Assembly (NCBI GenBank): GCA_905213875.1
Contig: CAJMJN010000009.1
Span: 1 to 45,430 of the forward strand
Length of the DNA: 45,430 nucleotides
Origin: an uncultured Clostridium sp.
GTDB taxonomy: Bacteria > Bacillota > Clostridia > TANB77 > CAG-508
Direction of reading: 5' to 3'
Positions 23,920-33,130 of this stretch are shown piece by piece; the stretch's first letter is position 1, and every line of letters starts with the position of its first letter. A program made the position numbers and the translations under genes. A model generated the notes under the pieces. The model was not told where the DNA came from, did not search any database, and was given only the letters and a program-made list of their open reading frames with translations.

Positions 23920-25038
23920 TTACATTTGTACAAATTCTTCCCATGTAAAGCCTTCTCTACCGAAATGACCATAATTTGTAGTTTTAGAAAATATTGGCTC
24001 TTTTAATTTCAAATATTCAATTATACCTTGTGGAGTTAAATCAAATTTTGATTTTATCAATTTTATTATTAACCACTCTGGTACTCTATTTGTATTAAAG
24101 CAATCTATATAAATTGATATCGGCTCTCTTACTCCTATTGCATAAGAAAGTTGTATTTCGCATTTTCTTGCGAGACCATTAGCAACAACATTTTTAGCAA
24201 TATGTCTTAACATATATGATGCTGATCTGTCCACTTTTGTTCCATCTTTACCAGAAAAAGCACCACCTCCATGATGTGCCATTCCTCCATAAGTATCTAC
24301 CATTATTTTTCTTCCTGTTAATCCTGTATCTGCAATGGCTCCTCCTAAAACAAATTTTCCTGTCGGATTAATATAAAATTTTGTTTCCACATCAATCATA
24401 TCTTCTTTTACTATTGGCATTATTACTTTTTTTAATATATCCTTTTGTAAAATTTCAATGTCCACATTTTCTGAATGTTGTGTTGATATTAATATCGTAT
24501 CAATTCTAAATGGCTCATCATTAACATATTCAACAGTCACCTGTACTTTTCCATCTGATTTTAAACATGGAATTTTTCCGTTTTTTCTAACTTCTGACAA
24601 CTGTTTTGCAAGTCTATTTGCAATGCTTATTGGATATGGCATATAATCTTCTGATTCATCTGTAGCATAGCCAAACATAATTCCTTGATCACCTGCTCCT
24701 CCATAATCAACTCCCATTGCTATATCATTACTTTGTTTTGTAATATTTATTTCTACATCGCAAGTTTTATAATCCATATTTATTTTTGAATCTGTATAAC
24801 CTACTTCTTTTAATTTTTCTCTTACTATTTTTTCTATATCAATTGTTGCATTTGATGTTATTTGTCCTGCAACAACTACTTTATCTTTTGATATAAGAGT
24901 TTCAACTGCTACTCTTGATTCTTTGTCTTGTTTTAAGCATTCATCCAATATTGCATCTGATATTAAATCAGCTACTTTATCAGGATGTCCTTCTGTAACA
25001 CTTTCACTTGTTAAATAATAATGTTTGTATTTTTTCAT
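23920..25038 (-). CDS. metK: S-adenosylmethionine synthetase, apparently element-borne
   Basis: Makes SAM from methionine and ATP. The protein is complete (372 residues) with the ATP-site start 'SVTEGHPDKVADLISDAILD', the signature 'GGAGDQGIMFGYATDES' and the second signature 'GGGAFSGKDGTKVDRSA'. Start ATG 25038 (MKKYKHYYLTSESV) matches the family N-terminus; the frame is also open further upstream without a ribosome site. No SAM riboswitch or S-box-like structure is seen upstream. If the element boundary is at the spoIVA remnant (about 25.41 kb), this is cargo rather than the housekeeping copy. It may serve the element's DNA methylase. Confidence 0.93.
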   Translation of the reverse strand: MKKYKHYYLTSESVTEGHPDKVADLISDAILDECLKQDKESRVAVETLISKDKVVVAGQITSNATIDIEKIVREKLKEVGYTDSKINMDYKTCDVEINITKQSNDIAMGVDYGGAGDQGIMFGYATDESEDYMPYPISIANRLAKQLSEVRKNGKIPCLKSDGKVQVTVEYVNDEPFRIDTILISTQHSENVDIEILQKDILKKVIMPIVKEDMIDVETKFYINPTGKFVLGGAIADTGLTGRKIMVDTYGGMAHHGGGAFSGKDGTKVDRSASYMLRHIAKNVVANGLARKCEIQLSYAIGVREPISIYIDCFNTNRVPEWLIIKLIKSKFDLTPQGIIEYLKLKEPIFSKTTNYGHFGREGFTWEEFVQM

Positions 25039-25113
25039 ATTTTTACAAATCTCTCCTTTCTTATTTTTCATATAGATTATTATTTTTATCTAAACATTTA
25101 CTCCCTACTTTCT

Positions 25114-25137
25114 CGCCCCAAAATCGATTTTGTGGCG
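25114..25137. repeat. GC-rich palindrome upstream of metK
   Basis: CGCC-CC-AAAATCGATTTT-GT-GGCG, a near-perfect 24-bp palindrome with one mismatched pair, in otherwise AT-only DNA. It could be an operator for metK or a recombination-related site. The rest of 25072-25296 shows only the terminator at 25237-25271. Confidence 0.6.
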
Positions 25138-25236
25138 TTTAAATTTAAAAAATAATAAATTACTCGAATCCCTATTTATATTAATTTTTTCAGTTTTAAT
25201 TTTAATAACTTTGTTATAAATAATTTCATATATAAA

Positions 25237-25271
25237 AAATAAGCCTTAGACTATAAATCTAAAACTTATTT
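25237..25271 (-). terminator. Hairpin terminator after the small ORF at 25297-25422
   Basis: AAATAAG-CC-TTAGA-loop-TCTAA-AA-CTTATTT (25237-25271), an interrupted 12-pair stem that ends in a T-rich run on the minus strand. Confidence 0.6.
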
Positions 25272-25296
25272 CTAAAATTCTAAATTTTAAAATTTT

Positions 25297-25422
25297 CTAA
25301 AATTCCATATCATCTATCCCAAAATCTATATCATACTTTATTTCAGTTGTCCCATGCACTCTTCCAGTCACAAGCTTTCCACTTTTCCTTTTAAATATAT
25401 GTGTCTGTTTAGAGCCTGTCAT
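25297..25422 (-). CDS. Small ORF or truncated gene end at the element boundary (41 aa)
   Basis: Frame from ATG 25422 to TAG 25297, product MTGSKQTHIFKRKSGKLV... ending DFGIDDMEF. No ribosome site is seen. The frame stays open further upstream, antisense to the spoIVA remnant, so this is more likely the surviving 3' end of an element gene cut at the junction. A terminator follows. The acidic-aromatic end (DDMEF) resembles other tails in the element. Confidence 0.4.
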   Translation of the reverse strand: MTGSKQTHIFKRKSGKLVTGRVHGTTEIKYDIDFGIDDMEF

Positions 25423-25702
25423 ACATTTAATAAAAACTAATGTCCAAACTGAAGTTTCTCCAATTGTTGGTTCAGAAAAGCAATCTGAAGAACTTGTTAA
25501 TTACTTACTTTCTGGGTTTGAAAATGACCCTAAAAAAATATGGGAATCTAATATTTTTGGAAAAAGTCTTAACGAACTTGTCAATGAAGGCTTACAAGCT
25601 AAACTTGCTAAAATGCCAGAAGATGCTCAAATTAAGTTACAAGAAACTTTAGAAAGAATTGTTAATGAAGGTTCAGGTGGATTAATTTGTATAATACTTT
25701 AA
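25412..25702 (+). pseudogene. spoIVA: 3' fragment of spoIVA (last ~96 codons)
   Basis: The plus-strand frame with no start codon encodes the C-terminus of the spore-coat ATPase SpoIVA: 'HLIKTNVQTEVSPIVGSEKQ', 'IWESNIFGKSLNELVNEGL', 'MPEDAQIKLQETLERIVNEG' and the final SGGLICIIL. Full-length SpoIVA is about 490 residues. Similarity seems to begin near 25412 (EPVIHLIKT); upstream of that the frame is unrelated and AT-rich. The stop at 25702 is followed by a strong terminator, so this is the native end of the gene. It marks either an element inserted into spoIVA or a displaced 3' copy at an attachment site. Confidence 0.85.
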
Positions 25703-25716
25703 TTTAAAACTACAAC

Positions 25717-25755
25717 AAAAGCGGACATTAATAGCCTTAAAGTCCGCTTTTTTAT
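25717..25755 (+). terminator. Terminator of spoIVA
   Basis: Perfect 10-bp stem AAAAGCGGAC/GTCCGCTTTT (25717-25726 and 25742-25751) with a T run, 15 bases after the spoIVA stop. Confidence 0.92.
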
Positions 25756-25827
25756 TCACCCACAAAAATTTATTTCATAAATTTTTTGTACATTGTCATT
25801 TTTCTTCTATTTTCTAAGATTTATTTT

Positions 25828-26457
25828 TTATAAAAATTTATTTACTGCACTTATATATATTACTAAATATGACATTGATATCAAGAATCCGCCTAAGACA
25901 TCACTTGTATAATGAACGCCTAAATAAATTCTACTTATTCCAATTGAACATACTAATATGCTTAATAATACAATAGAAATCCATTTAATATACTTGTTCT
26001 TTACATATTTATATATCAAATATATTAAATACCCATAAAAAGCCATACTAACCATTGAATGACCTGAGGGGAAACTATATCCTGTTTCTTCAACAATCCT
26101 ATATTCTGTTGGTCTAGGTCTTTGCAATATTGCTTTTAGTAATTGGTTTAGTATTGTAACTATTACTAGATTTGAAAAGATTGATATTCCAATTTTCTTA
26201 TTTTTTATCAATACCAATAAAACAATTGTTAATGTTATCAAAAATATTGCTCCTCCAAAATTAGTAATAAATTTCGCTATTGGTGTTGCAAAATCTGATA
26301 TTAAAAATGTTGATACTAGTTTATACCCTATTATATCTCCACTCATTATTTCTTTATTAAATACATCTTCTGCTATTGCTAAAAATCCAATTAGACAAAT
26401 AAATAATATAATCCATTTTAAATTTTTTGTAATAAATTCTTTTATTTTTTTCTTCAT
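25828..26457 (-). CDS. PAP2-family membrane phosphatase
   Basis: An integral membrane lipid phosphatase (209 residues, about six membrane segments) with all three PAP2 signature parts: 'KAILQRPRP' (KxxxxxxRP), 'YSFPSGHSM' (PSGH) and 'GISRIYLGVHYTSDVLGG' (SRxxxxxHxxxD). It may act on undecaprenyl pyrophosphate or phosphatidate; the sequence does not separate these. It is a single gene converging on the spoIVA terminator, and it looks chromosomal. Confidence 0.9.
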   Translation of the reverse strand: MKKKIKEFITKNLKWIILFICLIGFLAIAEDVFNKEIMSGDIIGYKLVSTFLISDFATPIAKFITNFGGAIFLITLTIVLLVLIKNKKIGISIFSNLVIVTILNQLLKAILQRPRPTEYRIVEETGYSFPSGHSMVSMAFYGYLIYLIYKYVKNKYIKWISIVLLSILVCSIGISRIYLGVHYTSDVLGGFLISMSYLVIYISAVNKFL

Positions 26458-26527
26458 TTTTTATACCCATTCAGAAATATCATATAAAACATATTATACG
26501 GCTCTACTATTTTTTTGTCAATATTCA

Positions 26528-29092
26528 TTAAATATTATCATTTCTTATAGTTTCAATTACATTTTGTTTATTAATCTTACTCATAGAATATTTCATAATA
26601 ATTCCAATTATAACAGCCACAAAGACTATAGATATTACAATTGATTTATATGGCAATACATATTCCATTTCCATATTATTTCTAAAAATTGTATACATAC
26701 CATATGATAATATTGTTCCAATTGGTATTCCAATAATCAATGATTTTAAACCATAAAAAATGCTTTCTAATCTAATCATTCTGTTAAATTCTTTTTTGGT
26801 CATTCCTATTGATTTAAGCATAGCAAATTCTTTTTTTCTTAAATTCATATTTGTTGTTATAGTATTAAAAATATTGGTTATTCCTATTAAAGTAATTACC
26901 CCTATAAATCCATATAAGAATATTGAAATCACTAGTACAATTGCATTTTCTGCTCTTGCAGATTCTTCCATATTAAATGTTTGAATAGTATTATCAGTTA
27001 TATTGTTCTCTTGTTTATATTGTTTAATTTCTTCATCTAATTTATACGCATCCTTTGAGTTAGAATATAACGCAATTGTTTTATATCCAACCTTATTTAT
27101 AAAGTCTTCACTTACAATAATGAAAGCATCAGGATTATATAAAATATTTACTCCGGCTGGTATTTCTTCTGTTTTAGCAAGAATCTCAATATTATACTGA
27201 GTATCATTTATTTTTCCAGTAATAATATCTCCTTTTTTCCATGTATATATATTGCCTTGAATCTTTTTTCCATCATTGTTGGTATTTATATTTTTATCAA
27301 TTAAAATAGCTCCATTTTTATATTTCTCGTAGTCTCCACCTAATTTACTTACATATCTTTCATATGCTTCTTTGCTTAATGAGATTACATTTATTTCATC
27401 TATTCTTACTCCATTTTCTTCATTATAAAATCTTTCTTTTATTTCTTTTCCATATTCAGTTAATTCTGCTTTATGTTTTTCATCCATATTCATTGTTAGT
27501 ACATTACTTTTATTTATTGAATATTCACCTACATCAGGTAATTTTGATATATCTTCTAAAATCTTGTATTTTTTTAATTCTTCTTTATTATCTTCATTTT
27601 CTTGCATAAATACCATATAATTATAATTCATTTCCGTATAGTAGGCTTCTGACATTTTAAATCCATATTGTATAAAACTTGATATTGAAATAAAAATCAC
27701 AATACTAACTATTATAGAAATTACTGTTGTTCTATATTTTTTCTTACTTCTTTTTAAGTTTTTATATGCAATTTCTCCTCCTGTTTTAAATATTTTAGTT
27801 ATAATTTTAGGACATTTTACCTTTTTTGCTTTTAATTTTACATCTTCAGGGTTTCTTATTGCTTCAATTGGTGAAACTTTTGATGCTTTTTTGGCTGACT
27901 TTTTGCATGATAGCCATATTGTTATTATAGATACAAAAACACTTATTGCAATAGCTATCCAAGACATACTGTATGTTAGTAAAGTTCCTTTTGATATATA
28001 ATCTTTTAAAATATAATTTACTACATTTACCAATATATAAATTGCAAATACTCCACTTAGAATGCCTATAGGTATTCCTATAAGTCCTAATATAAATCCT
28101 TCAAAATACACACTTTTCTTAATTTGCTTTTTAGTTGCTCCAATGCTTGAAAGCATTCCATATTGCTTTAGTCTTTCTGTTATTGATATTTCAAAACCAT
28201 TTCTAATAACAAATACACTCGAAACTAAAACAATTCCAATTATAAATGCTCCTAATCCATATATTGTTTTTAATGTTTCATCATCCAAACTAGCCCCTTC
28301 ATAAGCTAATAATTCTTTATTGACCATTAAATTATATTTATAACTTTTATATTTGTTTGATAATCCAGAAAAACTGACACCATCTTCATTATTCTCTGTT
28401 TTTGTCATATTATTTATATTTTCTGTATTTTTTATATAATCTTTAGGTTTATTATATAAAACAGCTATATTAGCTTTTTTATTTACATTTTGCATTTTTG
28501 TAATAGCTGTAAACCAATCCACGTAATAAGATTCTATTGCAAGAATGGGTCTTTCAATTATTCCTACAATTTTATATGTTTTGGGAATCCCATTTTCCAT
28601 ATTTTGTTCTGTTTCATTAATATTTAGAGTAATTATATCTCCAACTTTATAATTAGTATTAAACTTTTCATTTATCCTTGTTGAAATGGCAAGTTCAGTA
28701 TCATTTTCTGGCAGTCTACCTTCTTTTAAATTTACAGACATATTTTCAATAAATTTATCATTCATAGAAATAACATTAACAATTGGTGTTTCTTCTGCAT
28801 TTTTAGGTTTAGAAAGATAGCTATACCCTAATTCTTCTGATAAAAAATAATCTTTTACTTCTCTATTTTCTTCAATATATTTAAGTTCATCTTTTGGTAC
28901 ATTATAAAAGATAGTATGATAATTTCCTTGTCCTTCTTTAGCTGTATCTACCATAGTTTTCTGAAAACTTGTTACTAGTCCTGCAACTCCACAAATCAAA
29001 GCAGTTGATAAAATAATTCCTATTACAATTACAATTGACCTTTTTTTGTTAAGTTTTAAATCTTGTATGCTTAAATCATTTAATACTTTCAT
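26528..29092 (-). CDS. FtsX-type ABC transporter permease (BceB/YknZ/SalY-like)
   Basis: An 854-residue permease with an N-terminal TM helix, a large extracellular domain (about 45-260), three TM helices ('TIYGLGAFIIGIVLVSSVFV' onward), a second copy of the same module (about 420-850) and a final three-TM FtsX domain with 'MLKSIGMTKKEFNRMI'. The doubled MacB/FtsX arrangement is typical of Gram-positive exporters and peptide-sensing or antimicrobial-peptide resistance pumps. ATG 29092 overlaps the ATPase stop by one base (TAATG). The adjacent two-component system suggests stress- or peptide-induced expression. Confidence 0.88.
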   Translation of the reverse strand: MKVLNDLSIQDLKLNKKRSIVIVIGIILSTALICGVAGLVTSFQKTMVDTAKEGQGNYHTIFYNVPKDELKYIEENREVKDYFLSEELGYSYLSKPKNAEETPIVNVISMNDKFIENMSVNLKEGRLPENDTELAISTRINEKFNTNYKVGDIITLNINETEQNMENGIPKTYKIVGIIERPILAIESYYVDWFTAITKMQNVNKKANIAVLYNKPKDYIKNTENINNMTKTENNEDGVSFSGLSNKYKSYKYNLMVNKELLAYEGASLDDETLKTIYGLGAFIIGIVLVSSVFVIRNGFEISITERLKQYGMLSSIGATKKQIKKSVYFEGFILGLIGIPIGILSGVFAIYILVNVVNYILKDYISKGTLLTYSMSWIAIAISVFVSIITIWLSCKKSAKKASKVSPIEAIRNPEDVKLKAKKVKCPKIITKIFKTGGEIAYKNLKRSKKKYRTTVISIIVSIVIFISISSFIQYGFKMSEAYYTEMNYNYMVFMQENEDNKEELKKYKILEDISKLPDVGEYSINKSNVLTMNMDEKHKAELTEYGKEIKERFYNEENGVRIDEINVISLSKEAYERYVSKLGGDYEKYKNGAILIDKNINTNNDGKKIQGNIYTWKKGDIITGKINDTQYNIEILAKTEEIPAGVNILYNPDAFIIVSEDFINKVGYKTIALYSNSKDAYKLDEEIKQYKQENNITDNTIQTFNMEESARAENAIVLVISIFLYGFIGVITLIGITNIFNTITTNMNLRKKEFAMLKSIGMTKKEFNRMIRLESIFYGLKSLIIGIPIGTILSYGMYTIFRNNMEMEYVLPYKSIVISIVFVAVIIGIIMKYSMSKINKQNVIETIRNDNI

Positions 29093-29775
29093 TATTTTCC
29101 ATTCCTTTCATCTTTTATTATTTTTCCATCATCAATTGTTATAATTCTATCTGCTTCTAATGCAATTTTTTCATCATGTGTAATAACAATAACAGTTTGA
29201 TTATATTTTTTATTTGAAAGTTTTAATAATGAAATAATTTCTTCACTTGCCTTTGAATCAAGGTTTCCAGTAGGCTCATCTGCTAACATTAAAGCAGGTT
29301 CATTTATTATTGCTCTTCCTATAGAAACTCTTTGTTGTTGTCCTCCTGATAATTGATTTGGTAAATTGTATTTTCTTTTTTCAAGGCCAAGTGTCTTTAA
29401 TAATTCATCTAACCTTTTTTCATCAACATCTCTACCATCTAATTTTGTAGGTAAAGTTATATTTTCTGCCACATTTAAAACAGGTATTAAATTATAAAAT
29501 TGATAAATTAATCCAATTTGTCTTCTTCTAAAAATAGCAAGATTATCATCATTTAAAGAATAAATATCTTTTCCTTCTATAAAAACTTTTCCTGATGTTG
29601 GCCTATCTACTCCACCAATTAAATGTAATAAAGTTGATTTTCCGCTTCCGCTTGCGCCTATTATAGCAACAAATTCGCCCTTTTCTACTGAAAAAGATAC
29701 ATTATCAACAGCCTTTACTTGGTTATCTCCTTTTCCATAAATTTTGTTCAAATTTTCAATTCTTAATATTTCCAT
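29092..29775 (-). CDS. ABC transporter ATP-binding protein (LolD/MacB type)
   Basis: The ATPase partner of the FtsX permease (227 residues): Walker A 'GASGSGKST', Q-loop 'LIYQFYNLI', signature 'LSGGQQQR', Walker B 'ALMLADEPTGNLD' and the switch His 'VITHD'. Start ATG 29775 (MEILRIENLNKIYG) matches the family; upstream ATGs are in frame but sit on the AAAGGA ribosome site. It is the first gene of the two-gene operon, preceded by a promoter with paired direct repeats. Confidence 0.92.
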   Translation of the reverse strand: MEILRIENLNKIYGKGDNQVKAVDNVSFSVEKGEFVAIIGASGSGKSTLLHLIGGVDRPTSGKVFIEGKDIYSLNDDNLAIFRRRQIGLIYQFYNLIPVLNVAENITLPTKLDGRDVDEKRLDELLKTLGLEKRKYNLPNQLSGGQQQRVSIGRAIINEPALMLADEPTGNLDSKASEEIISLLKLSNKKYNQTVIVITHDEKIALEADRIITIDDGKIIKDERNGK

Positions 29776-29877
29776 ATTTAATCTCATTCCTTTCTTCAAA
29801 CACAAATTAGATTAAATGCTTCCTAAATTTAACTATTTTTTAAGATTTAATCTATCTATAATATTTTTACTGTTTTT

Positions 29878-29909
29878 AGTATAATTGTTCAAAGTGACTT
29901 TTAAGTGAC
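29878..29909 (-). promoter_or_regulatory. ABC-operon promoter with OmpR/PhoB-type direct repeats
   Basis: Minus strand: GTCACTT repeated with an 11-base period (29909-29903 and 29898-29892), overlapping the -35 region of a promoter with -10 TATACT (29883-29878). An 11-base spacing on one face of the helix is the hallmark of OmpR-family operators. The neighbouring response regulator is the obvious candidate. Confidence 0.65.
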
Positions 29910-29967
29910 ATATATACTATAAATTTTGTCACATTTGAATTTCATTGGCATTATCCTGTAAATCCAT

Positions 29968-30035
29968 ACAAAAAAAATTGATACTTTCATTGAACCTCAC
30001 TAATTTAAGTATAGTTCACGTAAGTATCAATATTT
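29968..30035. terminator. Long interrupted hairpin between the ABC operon and the kinase gene
   Basis: A6TTGATACTT ... AAGTATCAATATTTTTT with an inner TGAAC/GTTCA pair. A-rich and T-rich flanks suit termination in either direction. It lies about 45 bases after the kinase stop, so it probably ends the two-component operon. Confidence 0.65.
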
Positions 30036-30079
30036 TTTATAATATGTTACAACTCTTTGCATATATGATAAGTATTAAT

Positions 30080-31294
30080 TTATTTCATATATTTAACAAT
30101 AAATTCTGTACCATTTCCAATTTCAGATTTACAATTTATCATTCCATTATTTTTTTCAATAATATTTTTAGCTAATGATAACCCAATACCAACACTATTA
30201 TCTGAAGAGTTTTGTGCTTTATAAAATCTTTCAAATATATGTTTAAGATCTTCTTTAGCAATACCTTGTCCTTCATCAATTATTGTAATCTTTGTAAATA
30301 GTACATTTTCTTCATATTTAATAGTTATTTTTCCATTTTCTTTATTATGTTCTATGGCATTTTTTATTATATTTGTAATTGCTTCTTGTTGCCATTTATA
30401 ATCTCCAATAAATGACGCATCTTCATCCCCTTCAATACTAATCTTTTGATTTTTTATTTCTATCGGTATTTCTAAATTACCTATTATTTCGTCTATAAAT
30501 TTCTTTACATTAATTTTATTATTAGAAAACTTAACAACATTAGCTTCTAACCTAGACAATTTTAAAATTGATATAACCAGCCAGTTTATCCAATCAACTT
30601 GTTTACTGATTTCAAATATAAATTTTTGTTTAGTATCTTCATCCATATTTGGATTGTCTTTTAAATTATCTAACATAATCATTATTGAAGTTAATGGTGT
30701 CTTTAATTGGTGTGAAATATCCTCAACTGACATTTTTATTTTTTCCTTATCATGTCTAGATATTTCACTTTCTTCCTTTAACATTATAGTAATTTTATAT
30801 AATTCATTTTTTAAATTGCTAAGTTCATCTTCACTATTTTCATTTATATTTAAATCGTATTTTCTATTTTTTATTTCATTTATATATTGTGTTATTTGAT
30901 TTATTTTCTTATCTCTTTGTTTTAAATATATAAATATAATAGCCATATATAATACACTAAATAAAACTATCAAAATAATATTTAATATTATATTAGTTTT
31001 CATCTGTTTTTGGACAGCAATTATAGAATTAACTTCTTCTATATTTATCCCATACTTTTTAAGTTCTTTTTCTCCATCTTTATATTCATTAGAATTTAAT
31101 ATTTGTATTATATTTTTAGTATCAATTGCGGGATTCTCTTTTATTATATATTCAATTATTTCTGATATTTTTTCATTTGTTATTACTGATATTTTTTTGT
31201 ACTGGCTGTATGTTTGCATTGATATTACAATACATGTAATAATTGTTACTATTGTTAATGGAATAATTATTAGTTTAATATTTTTATTTTTCAT
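30080..31294 (-). CDS. Sensor histidine kinase
   Basis: A membrane kinase of 404 residues: two TM helices (about 9-25 and 103-121) around a short extracellular domain (about 26-102), then a linker, the H-box 'ISHQLKTPLTSIMIMLDNL' (phospho-His near residue 195), N-box 'NIIKNAIEHNKENG', G1 'DEGQGI' and G2 'GIGLSLAKNI'. The short outer domain is more like VanS/BaeS-type sensors than BceS, which has almost none. It is paired with the response regulator 7 bases upstream and lies next to the ABC exporter it probably controls. Confidence 0.9.
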   Translation of the reverse strand: MKNKNIKLIIIPLTIVTIITCIVISMQTYSQYKKISVITNEKISEIIEYIIKENPAIDTKNIIQILNSNEYKDGEKELKKYGINIEEVNSIIAVQKQMKTNIILNIILIVLFSVLYMAIIFIYLKQRDKKINQITQYINEIKNRKYDLNINENSEDELSNLKNELYKITIMLKEESEISRHDKEKIKMSVEDISHQLKTPLTSIMIMLDNLKDNPNMDEDTKQKFIFEISKQVDWINWLVISILKLSRLEANVVKFSNNKINVKKFIDEIIGNLEIPIEIKNQKISIEGDEDASFIGDYKWQQEAITNIIKNAIEHNKENGKITIKYEENVLFTKITIIDEGQGIAKEDLKHIFERFYKAQNSSDNSVGIGLSLAKNIIEKNNGMINCKSEIGNGTEFIVKYMK

Positions 31295-31300
31295 TTTAAA

Positions 31301-31966
31301 TTAGTCTCCTATCCTATATCCAAGACCTCTAACAGTTTTTATAATTGAATCATCTTCCAATTTTTCTCTTATTCTTTTTATATATACTGTTAAAGTGTTA
31401 TCATTAACAAAATTACCTGCAATATCCCAAATTTTTTCTAATAACTGTTCTCTTGTTATTAATTTGTTTTGATTGGTAAATAACATAAGTAAAATCCTAT
31501 ACTCTAAGCTAGTAAAAATAATTTCTTTGTTATTTTTATATACTTTTGCAGATATGGTATCAATTTTTATATCTTTATATTGAATAATGTTATTTTCTTC
31601 TTTTTTTCCATATCTTCTTAAAACTGATTTTATTCTAGAAATTAATTCTCTAGTTCTAAAAGGCTTTACAATATAGTCATCTGCTCCTAAATCTAACCCC
31701 AATACAATACTTGTTTCCTCATCTTGTGCTGTTAAAAATATTATAGGAATATCATTTTTTTCTTTTATTTCTTTACAAATTTCGAATCCATTTCCATCAG
31801 GTAATGAAACATCTAGCAACACTATATCAATATTTTTATTATCTAATTTTTCTTTACTTTCCTTTGCTGTTTTTGCAGATATAACCTGAAAGTTTTCTTG
31901 TTCTAGTGAATATTTTAATCCCATAATTATTGCTTCGTTATCTTCTATTAATAATATTTTTTTCAT
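31301..31966 (-). CDS. OmpR/PhoB-family response regulator
   Basis: A 221-residue regulator: receiver domain with the acidic pair (LLIEDNEA), phospho-Asp in 'DIVLLDVSLPDG' (about Asp52), Thr in 'PIIFLTAQD' and Lys in 'YIVKPF'. A winged-helix output domain follows ('LEYRILLMLFTNQNKLITRE', 'VNDNTLTVYIKRIREKL'). It is the cognate partner of the downstream kinase. Direct repeats at the ABC promoter match the binding habit of this family. Confidence 0.93.
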   Translation of the reverse strand: MKKILLIEDNEAIIMGLKYSLEQENFQVISAKTAKESKEKLDNKNIDIVLLDVSLPDGNGFEICKEIKEKNDIPIIFLTAQDEETSIVLGLDLGADDYIVKPFRTRELISRIKSVLRRYGKKEENNIIQYKDIKIDTISAKVYKNNKEIIFTSLEYRILLMLFTNQNKLITREQLLEKIWDIAGNFVNDNTLTVYIKRIREKLEDDSIIKTVRGLGYRIGD

Positions 31967-31984
31967 GTATCTCTAATCTCCTAT

Positions 31985-33130
31985 TTAATTTCCATTATAA
32001 TCATTCAAATTTAAATCCGGATAATTAAATACTTTCCCATTTGGTGTAAATTGTCCACTTGGTGTATGATCTTTATTAAAACTTCCGCTTCCTTTTAAAA
32101 AATATTTATATTTTGAACTTTGTCTTACATACCCTGGGCCATTTACAATTGGGTCATCCCAAGTACAATCTATTGCATACCAACCACTATCTAAACACAC
32201 ATAATTCCAAGCATGGTTTTCTGTTTGACCATTTGAATTTGTACCTTGCCCAATAGCTAACACACAAGGAATATTCATATTGTCCATAATATATTTAAAA
32301 GCTCTAGCATATCCTTCACAAACTGCATCCTTATTAACCAGCGCTCCATACATATTGTAAATATTCGGCTTTGAGATACTTGTATCATATTCTGTATTTT
32401 CAACTATATAATCATGTACCATTTTTATATCTTCATATGTATTTCCTGTCTTTTTTGAAACTAACTCATCTTTAATTTGATTTATTTCACTTAATGCAGA
32501 ATTCACTTGACTACTACTAGAAAATTCGTCTATTAAATAATTACTTTCATTTCCACTATTTATATACACATTATATGTATTTCCTTTTGATGTTTTAGTT
32601 GTTTCAATATTAAGATATAACTTGTTTGGACTTAAATAAAATACATCTGGATTGTCATATGTGTATGCTTCAATAGCAGATTGATAATATTCTGATAACT
32701 TATCTTGCCCACCTGAACTATTTAATACATTATCTAATGAATTTCCTAATTCAACTTGATATGTTCCAGATTTCATTTTTTCTTTGCTACTCTCAAATGC
32801 TTTATAAATAGTTTTTGAAGCATCTTCTAATTGATTATAAAAATATTTGTCTACACTTATATTGCTATAATCCACATTACTAGTTTTTGTTTTCTCTTCT
32901 GAACCATAATTAAATGGGTTATTATTTTCTACAACTTTAGGTGTTTGTATTGTTTTAGTATCTACTGTATCTTCACTTGATATTTGTGTTTGGAATTGTT
33001 CAGGTTCTGCAGCAACATCTAAATCTTTAATATTATTCCATACAATATAACCTAATAAACCAAATGCAGTCATCATTAATAAAATTATAATTATTGTAAT
33101 AAGAGTTGATAATTTATCTTTCATATACAT
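31985..33130 (-). CDS. Membrane-anchored transglutaminase-like protein
   Basis: A 381-residue protein with an N-terminal TM segment (LITIIIILLMMTAFGLLGYIVW), a low-complexity linker, a helical middle domain and a C-terminal transglutaminase-like (cysteine protease fold) domain. The catalytic residues are visible: Cys in 'KDAVCEGYARAF', His in 'ENHAWNYV' and Asp in 'AIDCTWDDP'. Such extracellular enzymes in clostridia are thought to process wall or surface peptides; the substrate is unknown. It precedes the response regulator by 18 bases and may be co-transcribed with the two-component system. Confidence 0.85.
   Translation of the reverse strand: MYMKDKLSTLITIIIILLMMTAFGLLGYIVWNNIKDLDVAAEPEQFQTQISSEDTVDTKTIQTPKVVENNNPFNYGSEEKTKTSNVDYSNISVDKYFYNQLEDASKTIYKAFESSKEKMKSGTYQVELGNSLDNVLNSSGGQDKLSEYYQSAIEAYTYDNPDVFYLSPNKLYLNIETTKTSKGNTYNVYINSGNESNYLIDEFSSSSQVNSALSEINQIKDELVSKKTGNTYEDIKMVHDYIVENTEYDTSISKPNIYNMYGALVNKDAVCEGYARAFKYIMDNMNIPCVLAIGQGTNSNGQTENHAWNYVCLDSGWYAIDCTWDDPIVNGPGYVRQSSKYKYFLKGSGSFNKDHTPSGQFTPNGKVFNYPDLNLNDYNGN

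Noticed and set aside
25440..25652. Plus-strand 70-aa ORF starting MSKLKFLQLL
   Set aside because: It is another frame of the spoIVA 3' fragment, which matches SpoIVA clearly in the adjacent frame.
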